From NCBI GenBank assembly GCA_015680685.1, contig MNCI01036663.1, forward strand, positions 291,351 through 355,350: a stretch of 64,000 nucleotides of DNA, written 5' to 3'. Shown here in pieces: positions 35,513 through 46,543 of this stretch; the first letter of the stretch is position 1, and each line of letters begins with the position of its first letter. Below the pieces are notes generated by a model. It saw only the letters and a program-made list of their open reading frames with translations. It was not told the DNA's origin and searched no databases. A program made the position numbers and the translations under genes. This DNA is from Gnetum montanum (lineage: Eukaryota; Streptophyta; Gnetopsida; Gnetales; Gnetaceae).

Positions 35513-37560
35513 ATGTCTCCTTCTCACATGGATGATTCTTTGTGAAAATTCAAGCATACATCCAATCAAAGGAATGGACAATCAAATCAGCTAGTGCCCC
35601 AATAATACCAAGTGGTATATACTCATCCTGATGAGTATGTGCCTGACTTCATCTTTGTCCTACATCAAGATGATCAAATGTAGTGAAAGGATATGAAGGG
35701 TAACATTGTGTTGTCACCTGATTGATCAGTTCTTGTGATTCTCCAACAAACTCTTATGAGGTTGGGCATCTAGTGGCTCCATGGTGGGTACACTCTACAA
35801 GATCACAACTCCAGGGATTACCATCCGCTAAAGCATAATGCAAAATTGATTAGTAATAGAAGAAGTGCTATGAAGTTGCAAAGGGAAAATGGTTCAATAG
35901 CCCCCTTATTCCTATTGGGCCAAAAGGACAGTGACGATTCCTTCTCTAGGGGTTCTCATTTCACTGACTCTCCTCCCCTTCATTTTGATGAACGAAACAT
36001 GAACTAGAATTTATAGTCCACTATAAATAATCCTAGTTTAGGCAAAGATGGGAGTCATGGTAGGGACAACAATAGGCATCATGATGATGATCATTACCAT
36101 GATCATTGAAGAGGGGATGGTAGGCACTGTAGTGCTAGTCCTTCTTCCTCTTCACCTTCATTATCTTCTTCTTCCTCCTCTAGCTTTGACTGAAGCCATT
36201 GGGAACATGATCATGATGGAGGTGAATGGTGAGATAGAGATGATCATATGGCTTTCCAAACCAGTCAAGATTAGGGGTGTGGTAAATCAAGGAAAGCCCA
36301 CCATCATAAGAGAATGAATAGTAGAGGACATCATAGGCATCATGGTCATCACAGAGGCCATGACTATGATGAGACTTTCCTTGCAACATAAAATATGCTA
36401 AATATCATAGAGGTAGTGAGAATTCCAACAAGGCATATGAAAGATAGAAAAATAAAGCTATTGGATATGAACAATATTCCCAAGTTCAAAGGGCGATACA
36501 ACTTAGAAATAAAAAATCATATATAATCCTTTCATGATGCTTGTGCCTTACAAAACATGGAAAAAATGGCATAAACTTAAGCTGTTCCCCAGGACACTCA
36601 TAAAAGAAGCTGAAAGTTGGTACTAGATCCTAGAGCTAGAATCAATTTGTAGATGGAGTACGATTCTTAATCTATTTAATGATAAATATCAGACATACTA
36701 TTAAGTGTCTAACCTAAGAAAGTAGATCCAAGGTTGGAAGCAAGGAACACATGAACCATTGGACATAGCCATGGGTAGGTACTATTCTATTTTGCACTAA
36801 TGTCCTAACCATGGTTATTCTCACAAGGAATAGCTTAGTCATATTATATATGGACTCTACTTAGAAATAAAGAAAACTCTTTGGGTCTATGCCGAAGGAA
36901 CACTGTCAAAACTTAAGCTTATTAGATCCAAAGGCTCATTGAGCAAGTTTCCAAAAAAAAAAGGAGAGTTAAGAAAGAGAGAAAGTGTAGAGGAGTACAA
37001 TTGAGATCCTTCCATCAAAAAAAGGAAAGTCCATTTTTATGAAAATGAGAATGAGGCATTACTTGATGAGGTTGTGCAACAAAAGATCTTGCCAATTTAG
37101 AAATCTATCTCTAAAATTTTAGCTAAGATAGAAAAAATGTGGGATTCTTTGAATGAAAATTCCAAAATACTTTGAAAATAATAGAGGAAATCAAAGAGAA
37201 AAGTAGTGATTGGGACTACCAGAGAAGGAAGGAAGCTAAATTTTCCGATCAAAGGGGTAAGGTCAATGCTACTACAATAGAGGAGGTTGTGAAGTCTAAA
37301 TTAGATGATGGTGGTGGGTGTGACATCTACCAATATAAACATCCTAAGGGATGTTGTCCTATTATGTCACACTTGCAAGAATCTAGGGTGTATGCTCTAA
37401 ATCTTAGATTGGCTAGAAGGCAAGCACCAATAATATTGTCTTATGATTAAGGAAATCCAAGGTAGTTCTACCAAGAACAAGTCTATTATCCAAGTGGAGA
37501 TTCACCATAACCTTTTGAGTAGTATTATTAGTCGTAGCACCCACAGTCATGGGGGATGCC
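35513..37560 (+). pseudogene. gag of C
   Basis: ATG at 35513 (MSPSHMDDS), then VYTHPDEYVPDFIFVLHQDD, a basic part near 36250, LDMNNIPKFKGRYN near 36470, and CDIYQYKHPKGCC near 37320. Each block has its counterpart in F on the other strand. Many stops. Confidence 0.7.
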
Positions 37561-38019
37561 ACCACTAAGGTAGAAATACCCGTATATACAACTTGATTCA
37601 TATGAGTGCTATGTTCAATAGCCCATTTCTTTGTGTCACTCTTCTAGTCATGCCTCATTCTAGCATCACTACTACCCTCTTGGGTACTACAAAGCTCAAT
37701 CTCCATCTCTAAGAGGGGAATCCCCATATCCTTATCATCCTTCTATGCATGCCACTCCACCCTCAACTTAATTACCATTTTCTCCATCAATGAAAGACAA
37801 GATTCTAGCTTAGCCATAGCAACAAAATGCTACTTATGCCATAAACTTATAACTGACTCCTCAATTGAGTGTTTTTGAAACTAGATCCCAAAAAAATCAT
37901 TCTTCCAAATCAACAATCCAGCAAAGCCATCAAAGATTCATATCGCTAATAACCTTGATTCTCCCTCATCCTCTACATCTAATTCATTCAAGTCCCCTTC
38001 AAACTAAACACCTCCAAAG
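37561..38019 (+). other. gag-protease linker of C
   Basis: Pro/Ser-rich in the expected frame; no clear domain. Confidence 0.35.
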
Positions 38020-38470
38020 ATGCATATTGTCATGCTAACGCATGCACTAACTAGTTGGATAAAGGTTGGTTATCTTTGTAAGAAAAGATCTTATTCTAGG
38101 AGTCCCTTAATCAATTTGCAAATCACTATGAATGAGCCATGCAAGGATCTTCTTGATTCAAGTTCTAGTGTTAATCTAATTTCTCATGAGATCTACAAAA
38201 ACTAGAACCTAACTCCACTCAAGAAGAGAAACATTCATTTTGAGTTGGTAGACTAATCCATAACTATTCCCTTAGGACTAGTGGATGACATTGTGGCCAC
38301 CATTTATGGTTGGTCATCCCATGTCAATTTCCTAGTGATCCAAGTTAACAACTATAAAGGAGACCTTCCAATCATCATGGGAAGGGCTTCTCTAAGTATC
38401 ATTGATGAACGATTGGGTAGCAAGGACCTTTCCTTGGAGATTTCTAAGGAAATGCATTTGGAAAGATCAA
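38020..38470 (+). pseudogene. Aspartic protease of C
   Basis: ALTSWIKVGYLCKK near 38045, DLLDSSSSVNLISHEIY near 38145, then GLVDDIVATIYGW and LPIIMGRASLSIID near 38275-38405. The active-site triplet reads DSS instead of DLG or DTG, so the catalytic motif is degraded. Same blocks as F. Confidence 0.75.
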
Positions 38471-38739
38471 GCAGAAGAGAGTTCTATGTATCACATACAG
38501 TGATACAAAGTGCAACTCTATGTAGAAACTATAGATCATCAAAAGTACATCAATCATAGTATGCAAACAATGTGTAGATAAGATAGAAATTCAAAGGTTC
38601 TTATACAGAGTAGCCATAAAACAAGAGGATACCTAGTGGCTAACTGCTGATCTAAAAAGAAAAACACTTTACATGGAACCAACTGAGAGCTTAATGAGTA
38701 CCTATGTTGAAGGCATGGATGGACTATAGCAAGTTCATT

Positions 38740-39160
38740 GCCAACTCTCCAATGATGAACCTAATGAAACTTATTGGGGAGATCTGGAAATTCCTAAAAA
38801 TTTTAAACATGAGCCTTTAGAGTTAAAAAATCTACCTGTTGGCATGAAATATGCTTTTCTGAAAAATGGCAAGCTAATGATAATGAATGCTAGCCTTTCT
38901 CATGAAAAAAAAAAAAGAAAAGCTGATGAAGGTGGTTAAAAAATGGTCAATAGCTTTTGCTTGGTCATATCCTAAACTCACTAGGATTGATCCTAGGATA
39001 TGCCAACATCACACCTATATTGATCCTTCCATAAAGCTAAAGAGGTAGCTAGAATAGTGGTTGAATCCCAAGTTGAAGAAATCATCAAGGAAGAGATTGA
39101 ATAAGTCTTCAAGATGGGGTTCATTTATCCCATGGTGGATAGCAAGGAATGTGAAAAGAC
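38740..39160 (+). pseudogene. RT N-terminal remnant of C
   Basis: Contains LKNLPVGMKYAFL near 38825, a block IAFAWSYPKLTRIDPRIC near 38950 (Athila IGW..DIKGISPS..C) and MGFIYPMVDSK near 39115, the point where RT fingers begin. The frame then passes straight into the RNase H linker, so the RT palm and its YxDD are gone. Confidence 0.6.
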
Positions 39161-39600
39161 ATTCCAAAACCTCAAGTAGAAGCTTTTAGAAACTCCAATT
39201 CTACAAGCACCTAGGTAGTCTTGATCATTTCACATCATGATGGATACATCAAACTATGCCTTGGAAGTTATGATCACCCAATTGGATAATTAAACACATC
39301 CTTACTACATCCACTATGTGAGCCAAAGCATTGTGGGTACACAAATGAATTACACCATAATGAAGAAAGAACTAATGGTGGTGGTGTATGCCTTGGATAA
39401 ATTCAGGCACTATGTTCTTGGATAGAAGGTATTCATGCACAAAAGTCATGGTGCAATCTACTTCCTAATGAACAAACCAACAATAAGATCACATGTCATA
39501 TAGTGTCTTCCAATCTTGTAGGAATTCAATCTTACGATGGTAGATTAAAAGGGGACTAAGAATGTGGTCGGTGACCACTTGTCTTAGTTGTGATGAAACA
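39145..39600 (+). pseudogene. RNase H of C
   Basis: CEKTFQNLK near 39150, then FHIMMDTSNYALEVMITQ near 39230 (catalytic Asp), YTIMKKELMVVVYALDKFRHYVLG near 39350 (catalytic Glu) and TKNVVGDHLS near 39560 (final Asp). Standard gypsy RNase H order; a few TAG and TAA codons. Confidence 0.8.
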
Positions 39601-39779
39601 AAAAAGAGGAGGAGAGCCTACATTCTAATTAGTTCCCTAATGAACTTCTCTTTGTTGATGTAATACATGAACAAATGCCTAGTAAGCCTACATGGTATGA
39701 TGAGATCCTCACTTATCTTCTCACTCATGAGATGCCATAAGAGTTAGATCATAGGAAGAAACAATAGTTTCTTCATTAG

Positions 39780-40005
39780 GAAAAATGCTTCATGGAGATA
39801 AATAGACACCTTTACAATGTTTTCGTTGATGGCCTAGTTCATTTTTGTGTTCTCCATGCCAATCAACTAAGTGTTTTCCAAGATGATCATGAGGGCTCTT
39901 GTAGGGGCCACTATGTTAGAAGACATGTGATCATTAAGATCCTGATGGTAAATTATTATTGGCCAACACTCTTTAGGGATATCCACCAATTCCTCCCTCC
40001 CTTTT
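39780..40005 (+). pseudogene. Integrase zinc finger of C
   Basis: DHEGSCRGHYVRRHVIIKILMVNYYWPTLFRDIHQF holds the two His of the HHCC finger. The following Cys pair and the whole catalytic core are absent. Confidence 0.7.
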
Positions 40006-40015
40006 AAGTTTAATG

Positions 40016-40188
40016 ATCCACAAAGATGATAAAGGAGAAGTCACCACTTAAGCTTTAAGAAAAGGTTCCACCTCCACTATTAGATACAAGAGCAGTAGCT
40101 AAAAAATTAGGTACTATAGCTATGATTGAGCAATTAGAACCACCTTAACAAACATATATTGAAGAATTGAAAGACTATCATCCTACTA
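40016..40188 (+). pseudogene. Coiled-coil ORF of C, first part
   Basis: A frame with EKVPPPLLDTRAVAKK and KDYHPTM matches the PPPPPAQTTR..VYHPTM part of D (near 225-375). Cut by H at 40189. Confidence 0.55.
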
Positions 40189-40999
40189 TGATCCATAAGG
40201 AGCTTCCATGGGTTCCACAATCCAAGCTCTCTCAATATCACAAAATAACAATTTCAAATAAGAAAGAAAATGAAATCTTTATTTTTCTCAAATGGAGAAT
40301 TTATACCTAAAAGAAAGCATACATTCCCAAGGAAACATAAGAGATTAAATTCAATTTTCACACCACACTCAAATAAAGATATCACAATTTCACAATGATG
40401 ATAACCAAGTCACTTAGCTAAGACTTTATCTCTTCTCTCAACTCACCTCTTCTCTCCCCAAATACTCATAGCTCAATTGATGGCTCAAGATGTCTATCTA
40501 TACTTTCCTCCTATCTCTTCATTTTTTCTCTTAAATTAAAATTTTAAATATTTTAAAAAATCTATAGAGAATTATTTTATATTCATATGAGATGTGTTTA
40601 AGAAGAATGAAATATCCTAGCCAAAGGTTATAGATCTTAGATGAGACATCCTAGAATATATGGAGATCTCTTGCATAAAGTTGAAACATCTTGCTTAAGG
40701 CATCTTGGAAGAAGCTAATATGCTTGGAATTAGGACAAGACATAAAGGAATGCATGAGATTTCTTTGATGTAGCTGAGATTCCTAAGACTAGTGGAGACA
40801 TCTCAAATACTAGGGCCAAAAATAAATATAATTTTTTAAGGTCTAGAACATCTGGACACTTCCAAAAAATTTTCTATTAACCCTAGAACCCTCAAAACTA
40901 ATCAAAATAGGCTCAAAACACCCCCAAATATGCCAAAACTATAGGAAAATATCTCATCATTGGAGAGATGGTACATTGGCCTAGTTAATGTCCACATTA
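40189..40999 (-). repeat. 3' LTR of H
   Basis: Aligned with 44238-45054 (CACAATCCAA/CTACAATCCAA near the left end; GGCTCAAAACACCCCCAAA near the right end). The left boundary is estimated. Confidence 0.75.
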
Positions 41000-41330
41000 G
41001 TGTCATCTGCCTTAAAAAGAATCTTGAGCCTCACATAAGAGGCCTTTACACTTGAAAGAGCTATTTTTCCCTCACATAGGCCACAATTCATACACAAACC
41101 AAAGCACAACATAGACATTAAATGGTTAGAGCTTACAACATTTTATCTCAACCATTAAAAACTTATTTCGCAATACACATAAACACATAATATAATACAT
41201 GCATGATGCACATAAACACACATATACATATTAGCATAATTTGATTCTTACATAAAAATTGAAAATTACATGAAATAAATGTGTATTTGATCTTTTCCCT
41301 CAAGGCTCTACAATGCTTCCATCTTGAGAG
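41000..41330 (-). other. 3' untranslated part of H
   Basis: A/T-rich, no frame. Purine-rich minus sequence AAGGCAGATGACAC next to the LTR is the likely polypurine tract. Confidence 0.45.
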
Positions 41331-41339
41331 CATCAAATT

Positions 41340-42506
41340 CCATGTTTTTCATCCATAGTGTACAACAAAAGAAGAGTAAGGAAATTCAAAATTATTAGTT
41401 TTCCTCAAACTAACTTATCTTCTTCCATTATTTTTTCTCTTCTTTACCTTCATCTTGGTGTTTATAAGACTACCATCTAGCTCCGTTTCACCATCATCAT
41501 CACAATGTATATTTTCTTCATGTTGTTCATCAATTTCACAACCAATATAATCAAATCCATCACTATCAGTGTCTTCACCAACATCAATAATGATCTTCTC
41601 ATAATGACTACTACCTTAGCCATCATTATTAGTTGAAAAATCAAATACATTACATATATTAGTATTGCTCTTACTAATAATAACATTAAAACTCACATAC
41701 TTTCATCATTCATAACATGAATAATAATTTACTCATAATCACTATTATGATCATGATTCTCATCATTACAATTAAAAAAACTACTACCAGGTTGAAGTAA
41801 AATACTAGCATTGATCACACTAGCTTCAACCTGAGAGACATTAGTACCATTTTCAAGGTAAATCTTAGACTCACTTACCTATTCATGGCTTCTCCCATCC
41901 ATCTTTGCTTCAACTTGATCTTCAACATGTGGCTATCCAATCTTATTAAGGCTTGAAGGTTCAAGATTCCAAATAGGAGTCCTCAATCCCAATAGTTTCT
42001 CCTCTTTAAAGAAATCATCAACAAGCTTTTGATCCCACTTTGGAGCTACCAAATTAAAACGTAAACTCTCCTCCATGGAAGTAACATCAATTTCATCAAA
42101 ATCATCATTAAATAAATCATTCTTCCACATACCTTGGCTAGAAGACTCACCTCTCTCCCATGAGATAACCTCAACTTAACTTAGAATCCCATTTCCATTG
42201 GCTCAAGGTATAGAACAATTTCAAAAGGAATAAGTATCATACCTTCTAGTGCTACCTTTGATCTTCCTTAAAGAAATTCCTTGATCTTTGCCACTCCTTT
42301 GGCTTTCAACCTTAACCCTCTATGACTCATGAGGTAGGAGCTCTCCTTGATTAGTAGTGTATACCAACTTGAACTTTGAAGAACTCTTGGTCCCTTTGAT
42401 GAAACTCTTGTTTTCCTTCCTTGAAACTTTTGATTATTGATAACTCATTTACTTAATAAGAGATACTTAAGAACTCCTTTTCTCATTGATCTCTACTTCA
42501 TTAAAA
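41340..42506 (-). pseudogene. Acidic ORF of unknown function in H
   Basis: Follows gag on the minus strand where pol should be. Parts: GELLPHES near 42340, LFNDDFDEIDVTSMEESLRFNLVAPKWDQKLVDDFFKEE (42120-42005), a Asp/Glu-rich segment near 41580-41480 and a basic tail KMKVKKRKNNGRR near 41440. A few stops. No retroviral motif, and I do not recognise it. It may be captured host sequence or a family-specific protein. Confidence 0.4.
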
Positions 42507-42639
42507 CATTCATCTTTTTCATTTCCTTAATTAACATTCACATTCTCATTCTCATAAAAATGAAAGAATTAATTTTTGTTCCATCTTTAATCACAAGAGG
42601 TCTACCTTCATTTGTGAATTCTTTCTTTTCCAAGATTTG

Positions 42640-43878
42640 GAGTTCCTTACTCTTGAAAACCTTTGGCTTATTACATTTCGATTATTTATGTCCCTTTTCA
42701 CCATAATTGAATCACTGAAGGTTATATACATAGCCATTTCCATGGACTTTCCCTTAAATTCCATGGTCTTTCTTGGAATCTTGGCCCTTCTTAGACTTCT
42801 CTTGCTTCTTCATTATGTCTTCTTTGATATTTCCATTCTCCTTGGCTTCTTTCTCATATAAATAAGCTTTGGACTCATTTCCCTTAGAATATTTGAGACC
42901 TTTATTATAGCCTTAAAGTTTCTTCTTAGCATTATGATTCAATTCAAATGTCTCATCCAATGTTTGGGGTTCATAGAAGGTTAAATCTTGTTGATACTCC
43001 CTTTTAAGTCCTCCTTGAAAGTTGGATGATTTCTCATAGTTATCCCAATGAAATTTTGCAAGATAGAAATTCTTACAAAAATCCATGCAATAGTCCTTCA
43101 CACTCTTATCATCTAGCCTTATGTGTTTTAATTTTTTAATGATCCCTTATCTATGATGATTCTTCTCAAATTTTTTCTTAAGCATGAATTTCATTAAACA
43201 CTGATCCTTGATAAAAGTGTCAGTATTCAACTTGTAAGAATAAATTTCCTTCTTCCATCATACAAGTGTCATGCCTTCCAATTTGGTTTCAACACATGAC
43301 AAATTTTGATGATTTTTTAGGTCTTCAAGTTCAAAGTACTTGTTGATCAATTTCAACCAAGAGAGGAAAAATTCAATTTTTCCCATGTCATTTAAGGCTT
43401 TAACTTGAAGCATGTCTGAAAGATTTTACTTCAAGCATGTCATTTAAGGTTTTAACTTCAAGCATGTCATTTAAGGCATCATTGAAGCATGTCTAAAAGA
43501 TTTTGCAAGAGTGACTTCAATTCCTTCACCTTGATTCCTTTTAGGCTTGGAAGAAAGTTCATTTTTCTCTTTCCTAGAAAAAATAAAACCCTAAGACTTA
43601 TTCTCAACACTAGTAACATGAGAAAAGGAATCATCTTGATACTCATATTCTTCAAGATCTTCATTTCTAAAAGGAAGTTCATCTTCAAGGGTTGGCATTG
43701 AATAACGTCTTGATGAAGAATTGTATGAATTGTACCATTACTTAGATGATTTTGGTGAGGTTGTATATCCTATATTTTCTTCAAGCTTTTTAAGTTTCTC
43801 AACTATGAGCTCTAGAGAATTTGTCATGTCATTCATGTCTCTTAATAAATCATGAACTATGTTCTTCTTTAAAAGCAT
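42640..43878 (-). pseudogene. gag of H
   Basis: ATG at 43876-43878 opens MLLKKNIVHDLLRDMNDM, a coiled-coil start with VEKLKKLEENIG. Then FFLSWLKLINKYFELEDL near 43370, KDYCMDFCKNFYLAKFHW and FQGGLKREYQQDLTFYEPQTLDETFEL (43098-42930), the usual gypsy gag core, and a zinc knuckle remnant FNYGEKGHKSKCNKP near 42700 whose first Cys codons are damaged. It would form the particle and bind RNA. Confidence 0.75.
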
Positions 43879-44222
43879 TATGAAAATTAATCTAAAAGGA
43901 AATTTTCACAAAATACTATAAGGAATGATAAAATATTCAAGAATGCTAAAGGAATAAAAGTAGAAATACTCAAATATTAGGAGAAATGAGTTAAGATCTT
44001 AAAACCATAGATAGTACAAGCCAATGGGTATTCAATTCTATAATTATCTTCCAATTCTTGAAACATATGACAAACTTAGAGATCAAAGAAAAATTTACAA
44101 ATCCTAGGATGGGTAGAAGAAATAACAAAAGAGAATTTACCCAAGCTTGAGAATTAGAACTAATTCTTTGCAATTAATATAAGAATTATCCACTTGAATG
44201 TAATTGTCTTCAATTCCAAGTA

Positions 44223-44234
44223 GCTCTGATACCA
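44223..44234 (-). other. Primer-binding site of H (initiator tRNA-Met)
   Basis: Minus TGGTATCAGAGC, a perfect match to the common plant tRNA-Met site, 3 bases from the LTR. Confidence 0.9.
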
Positions 44235-44237
44235 ATT

Positions 44238-45054
44238 TGATGAGGTTCTCCCATGGATTCTACAATCCAATCTCTCTCAATGTTACGAAAAAGTAATTTT
44301 GAACAAGAAAGAAAATGAATGTGTTATTCTTAATCAAATGAAGAAGTTACAACTAGAAGGAAGCATACATTTCCAATGACATAGAAGAGATTCAATCTAA
44401 TTCCTACATCACATTCAAATAAGAAAATCACACTCTCACAATGATGATAACCAAGGTACTTAGCCAAGACTTTATCTCTTCACTCTCTTCTCTCAACTCA
44501 CCTCTTCTCTCCCTTGACTCTCTTAGCTCAATTGGTGGCTTAAGAGGTCTATTTATTCTTTCTTCCCCTATCTCTTCATCTTCCCTCTTAAATTCAAAAT
44601 CTAAGTCTTTAAAAAAAATTCATATAAAAATATTTCATGTTCATATCAAACATCTTGGATGAGAATGGGACATCCCACCTAAAAGTTGTAGATCTCAGAA
44701 AAGACTTCTTCAGATAGATGGAGACATATTGTAAATAATTTAGATGTCTTTCTTGAGACATCTTGGAAGAATAATGTTTCGACTCAACATGAGACATCTA
44801 GGAAATGCATGAGATGTCTTGGACGTACTTGAGACATTTTGGATCAGGTAGAAATGCCTCATTTGCAAGGGACAAAAAAAGATGCTTATTTTGAGGTCTA
44901 AAACCTCTAAACACTTCCAAATAAGTCTCCATTGACCCTAGAATTCCCTAAGCTCATCAAAATAGGCTCAAAACACCCCCAAACATTCCAAAACTCTAGG
45001 AAAAGATCCCATCATTATAGAGATTGTACATTAGCCTATTTGATGTCCCCATCA
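44238..45054 (-). repeat. 5' LTR of H
   Basis: 817 bp, TGATGAGG to CCATCA on the plus strand; right next to the Met primer site. Confidence 0.85.
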
Positions 45055-46543
45055 AAAGTTACATGACTTGTCAATTGGAAATAAGATGATATATCCTATC
45101 TTTTCATTGCATAAAGAAGTCAAGCCACTATCAAACTAAACCTTACCACTAGAGAAGCTGCAACTATCATACCTACTGGAAAAATGCCAAAAATCTCAAG
45201 AAATATTGTAGCCTTTTATATGATACTAAAAGATGGAAATGACGCTAAACTAGTAATCATGCAACATATGGACCAAGAGATAGCTGCACAAGTGGTGGCT
45301 GATAGGATTGGGAAAGCACTAAAAGTCCTTGTAGCACCAATCATAGATCTCATTATAATGATAAAGACTTAGATGTTTTCATGGACTAGTTCAAGAGATA
45401 TGAATGTAGCCCAACATGAGGAGGTGTTGGAGAGATTGTTGGTAGCTAGACCATCGATTTCTATATTTTTAACATGCCTAAAGACATTAGAAAAATCTAG
45501 CCTACACTTATTAAGATAAGAAGCAAGTTTATAATTATAGAAAATGAACATCAGAAAGGAAAAATAAATAAATCAATAATTAATAAATAAATTTACATAA
45601 CTTAGAGATTGATTATCAAATTCTACTATCAACCAACTTGGAGTTACGTAAGATGAAGCCTTCAAATAACTTAAGGCTAAATAATAACAAGTGGAGATGG
45701 AGATGAAGAAGGTTACCTAGGATGTATCCTTTATGAAATACATATTAAATGGATCAAATAAGAACCTCATCATGATGTGCAAGAGAAAGAGAGAGCTAGC
45801 CAAGGAAAATAGAATATTGCTAAAGGTGGAAAAACAAAAAGGATAAATAAAAGAATTCCTCAAGAGGCTTTAAGAATAGTTAGTAAATTTTAATGAGGAT
45901 GTAAGCAGGTTAGTAGTAGAAAATAGAAATCTCTCTATGGAGGAGGTTAAAATAATTAAGCAAAAGTCCATCATTAAGATCATCACTTAGAAGAATGAAT
46001 CTCTTAAGTATGAAAAATTTAAAAATCATTATAAAACTAAGTGATCATGTGAAATGAAATTGGATTAATGAAGAATAATCTCAAAGAATTCCTTCAATAG
46101 CTCAAAGGTAACATATGAAAACCTATTTTAAAAAACTTAAAAACCTAAAACCAAGCTAAAATTTGAATGAAGGAGTCACAACTTGAAGAAATGACCAAGT
46201 ACGTGAAGCTTAACAACCTATACCATGTCAACCTAGAAATGCTAAATATTAGTTGATCTTGTACAAAGTTGAAGAAACAAGTGGTCAATTTGTACTTACT
46301 ATATAAGAAAAAAGATAAAGTTCATGTCGAAGCATGGTAAAAGTTACAAATTATAACCATGAAGCTTAAAGTCCTTAAGGCTAGATGCATGGATCAAGGA
46401 GTGTGGTGGAGGGCTTGTCTAGGAACATGTCTACCTCCCATGAGTTGAACTACACAATGAAGTCATTCAACATCAAATAAAAACATTTTGGTTTCGAGTT
46501 TATTAATGCATATGATACATTCCTAACTCTATAATATCCCTAG
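45055..46543 (+). pseudogene. Coiled-coil ORF of C, second part
   Basis: Matches D 500-1880: PKISRNIVAF..DQEIAAQVVADRI against SKISRNVATF..GQEIATKVVANAI; VAQHEEVLERLLVA against ATQHEKLFDQLVGT; ACCTATACCATGTCAACC against the same place in D. At D's first TAG in this part, C has CAA. Cut by element B at 46544 where D reads FLTLPCP. Confidence 0.6.

Larger units (their letters stand above)
40189..45054 (-). mobile_element. Gag-only Ty3/gypsy element H
   Basis: 4.9 kb on the minus strand with two LTRs of about 815 bp, an initiator-tRNA-Met primer site and a gypsy-type gag, but no protease, RT, RNase H or integrase. Structure is that of a non-autonomous element carrying an extra acidic ORF. It splits the ORF of C. 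I could not find a clean target duplication, because the left LTR end is not sharp. Confidence 0.75.
34497..46543 (+). mobile_element. Athila-like retrotransposon C, interrupted
   Basis: 5' LTR, tRNA-Asp-type primer site, gag, protease, remnant RT, RNase H, integrase zinc finger, then the coiled-coil ORF also seen in D. H is inserted at 40189-45054 and B at 46544, so the 3' end lies right of the window. All frames are broken. Confidence 0.8.

Noticed and set aside
36048-36317. 89-codon plus frame rich in Met and Ile
   Set aside because: It is a shifted frame of the basic His/Arg-rich part of gag, recognisable by alignment with F.
40189-45054. H as a Ty1/copia element because of its Met primer site
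   Set aside because: Many gypsy chromoviruses use the same site, and the gag core and zinc-knuckle context are of gypsy type.
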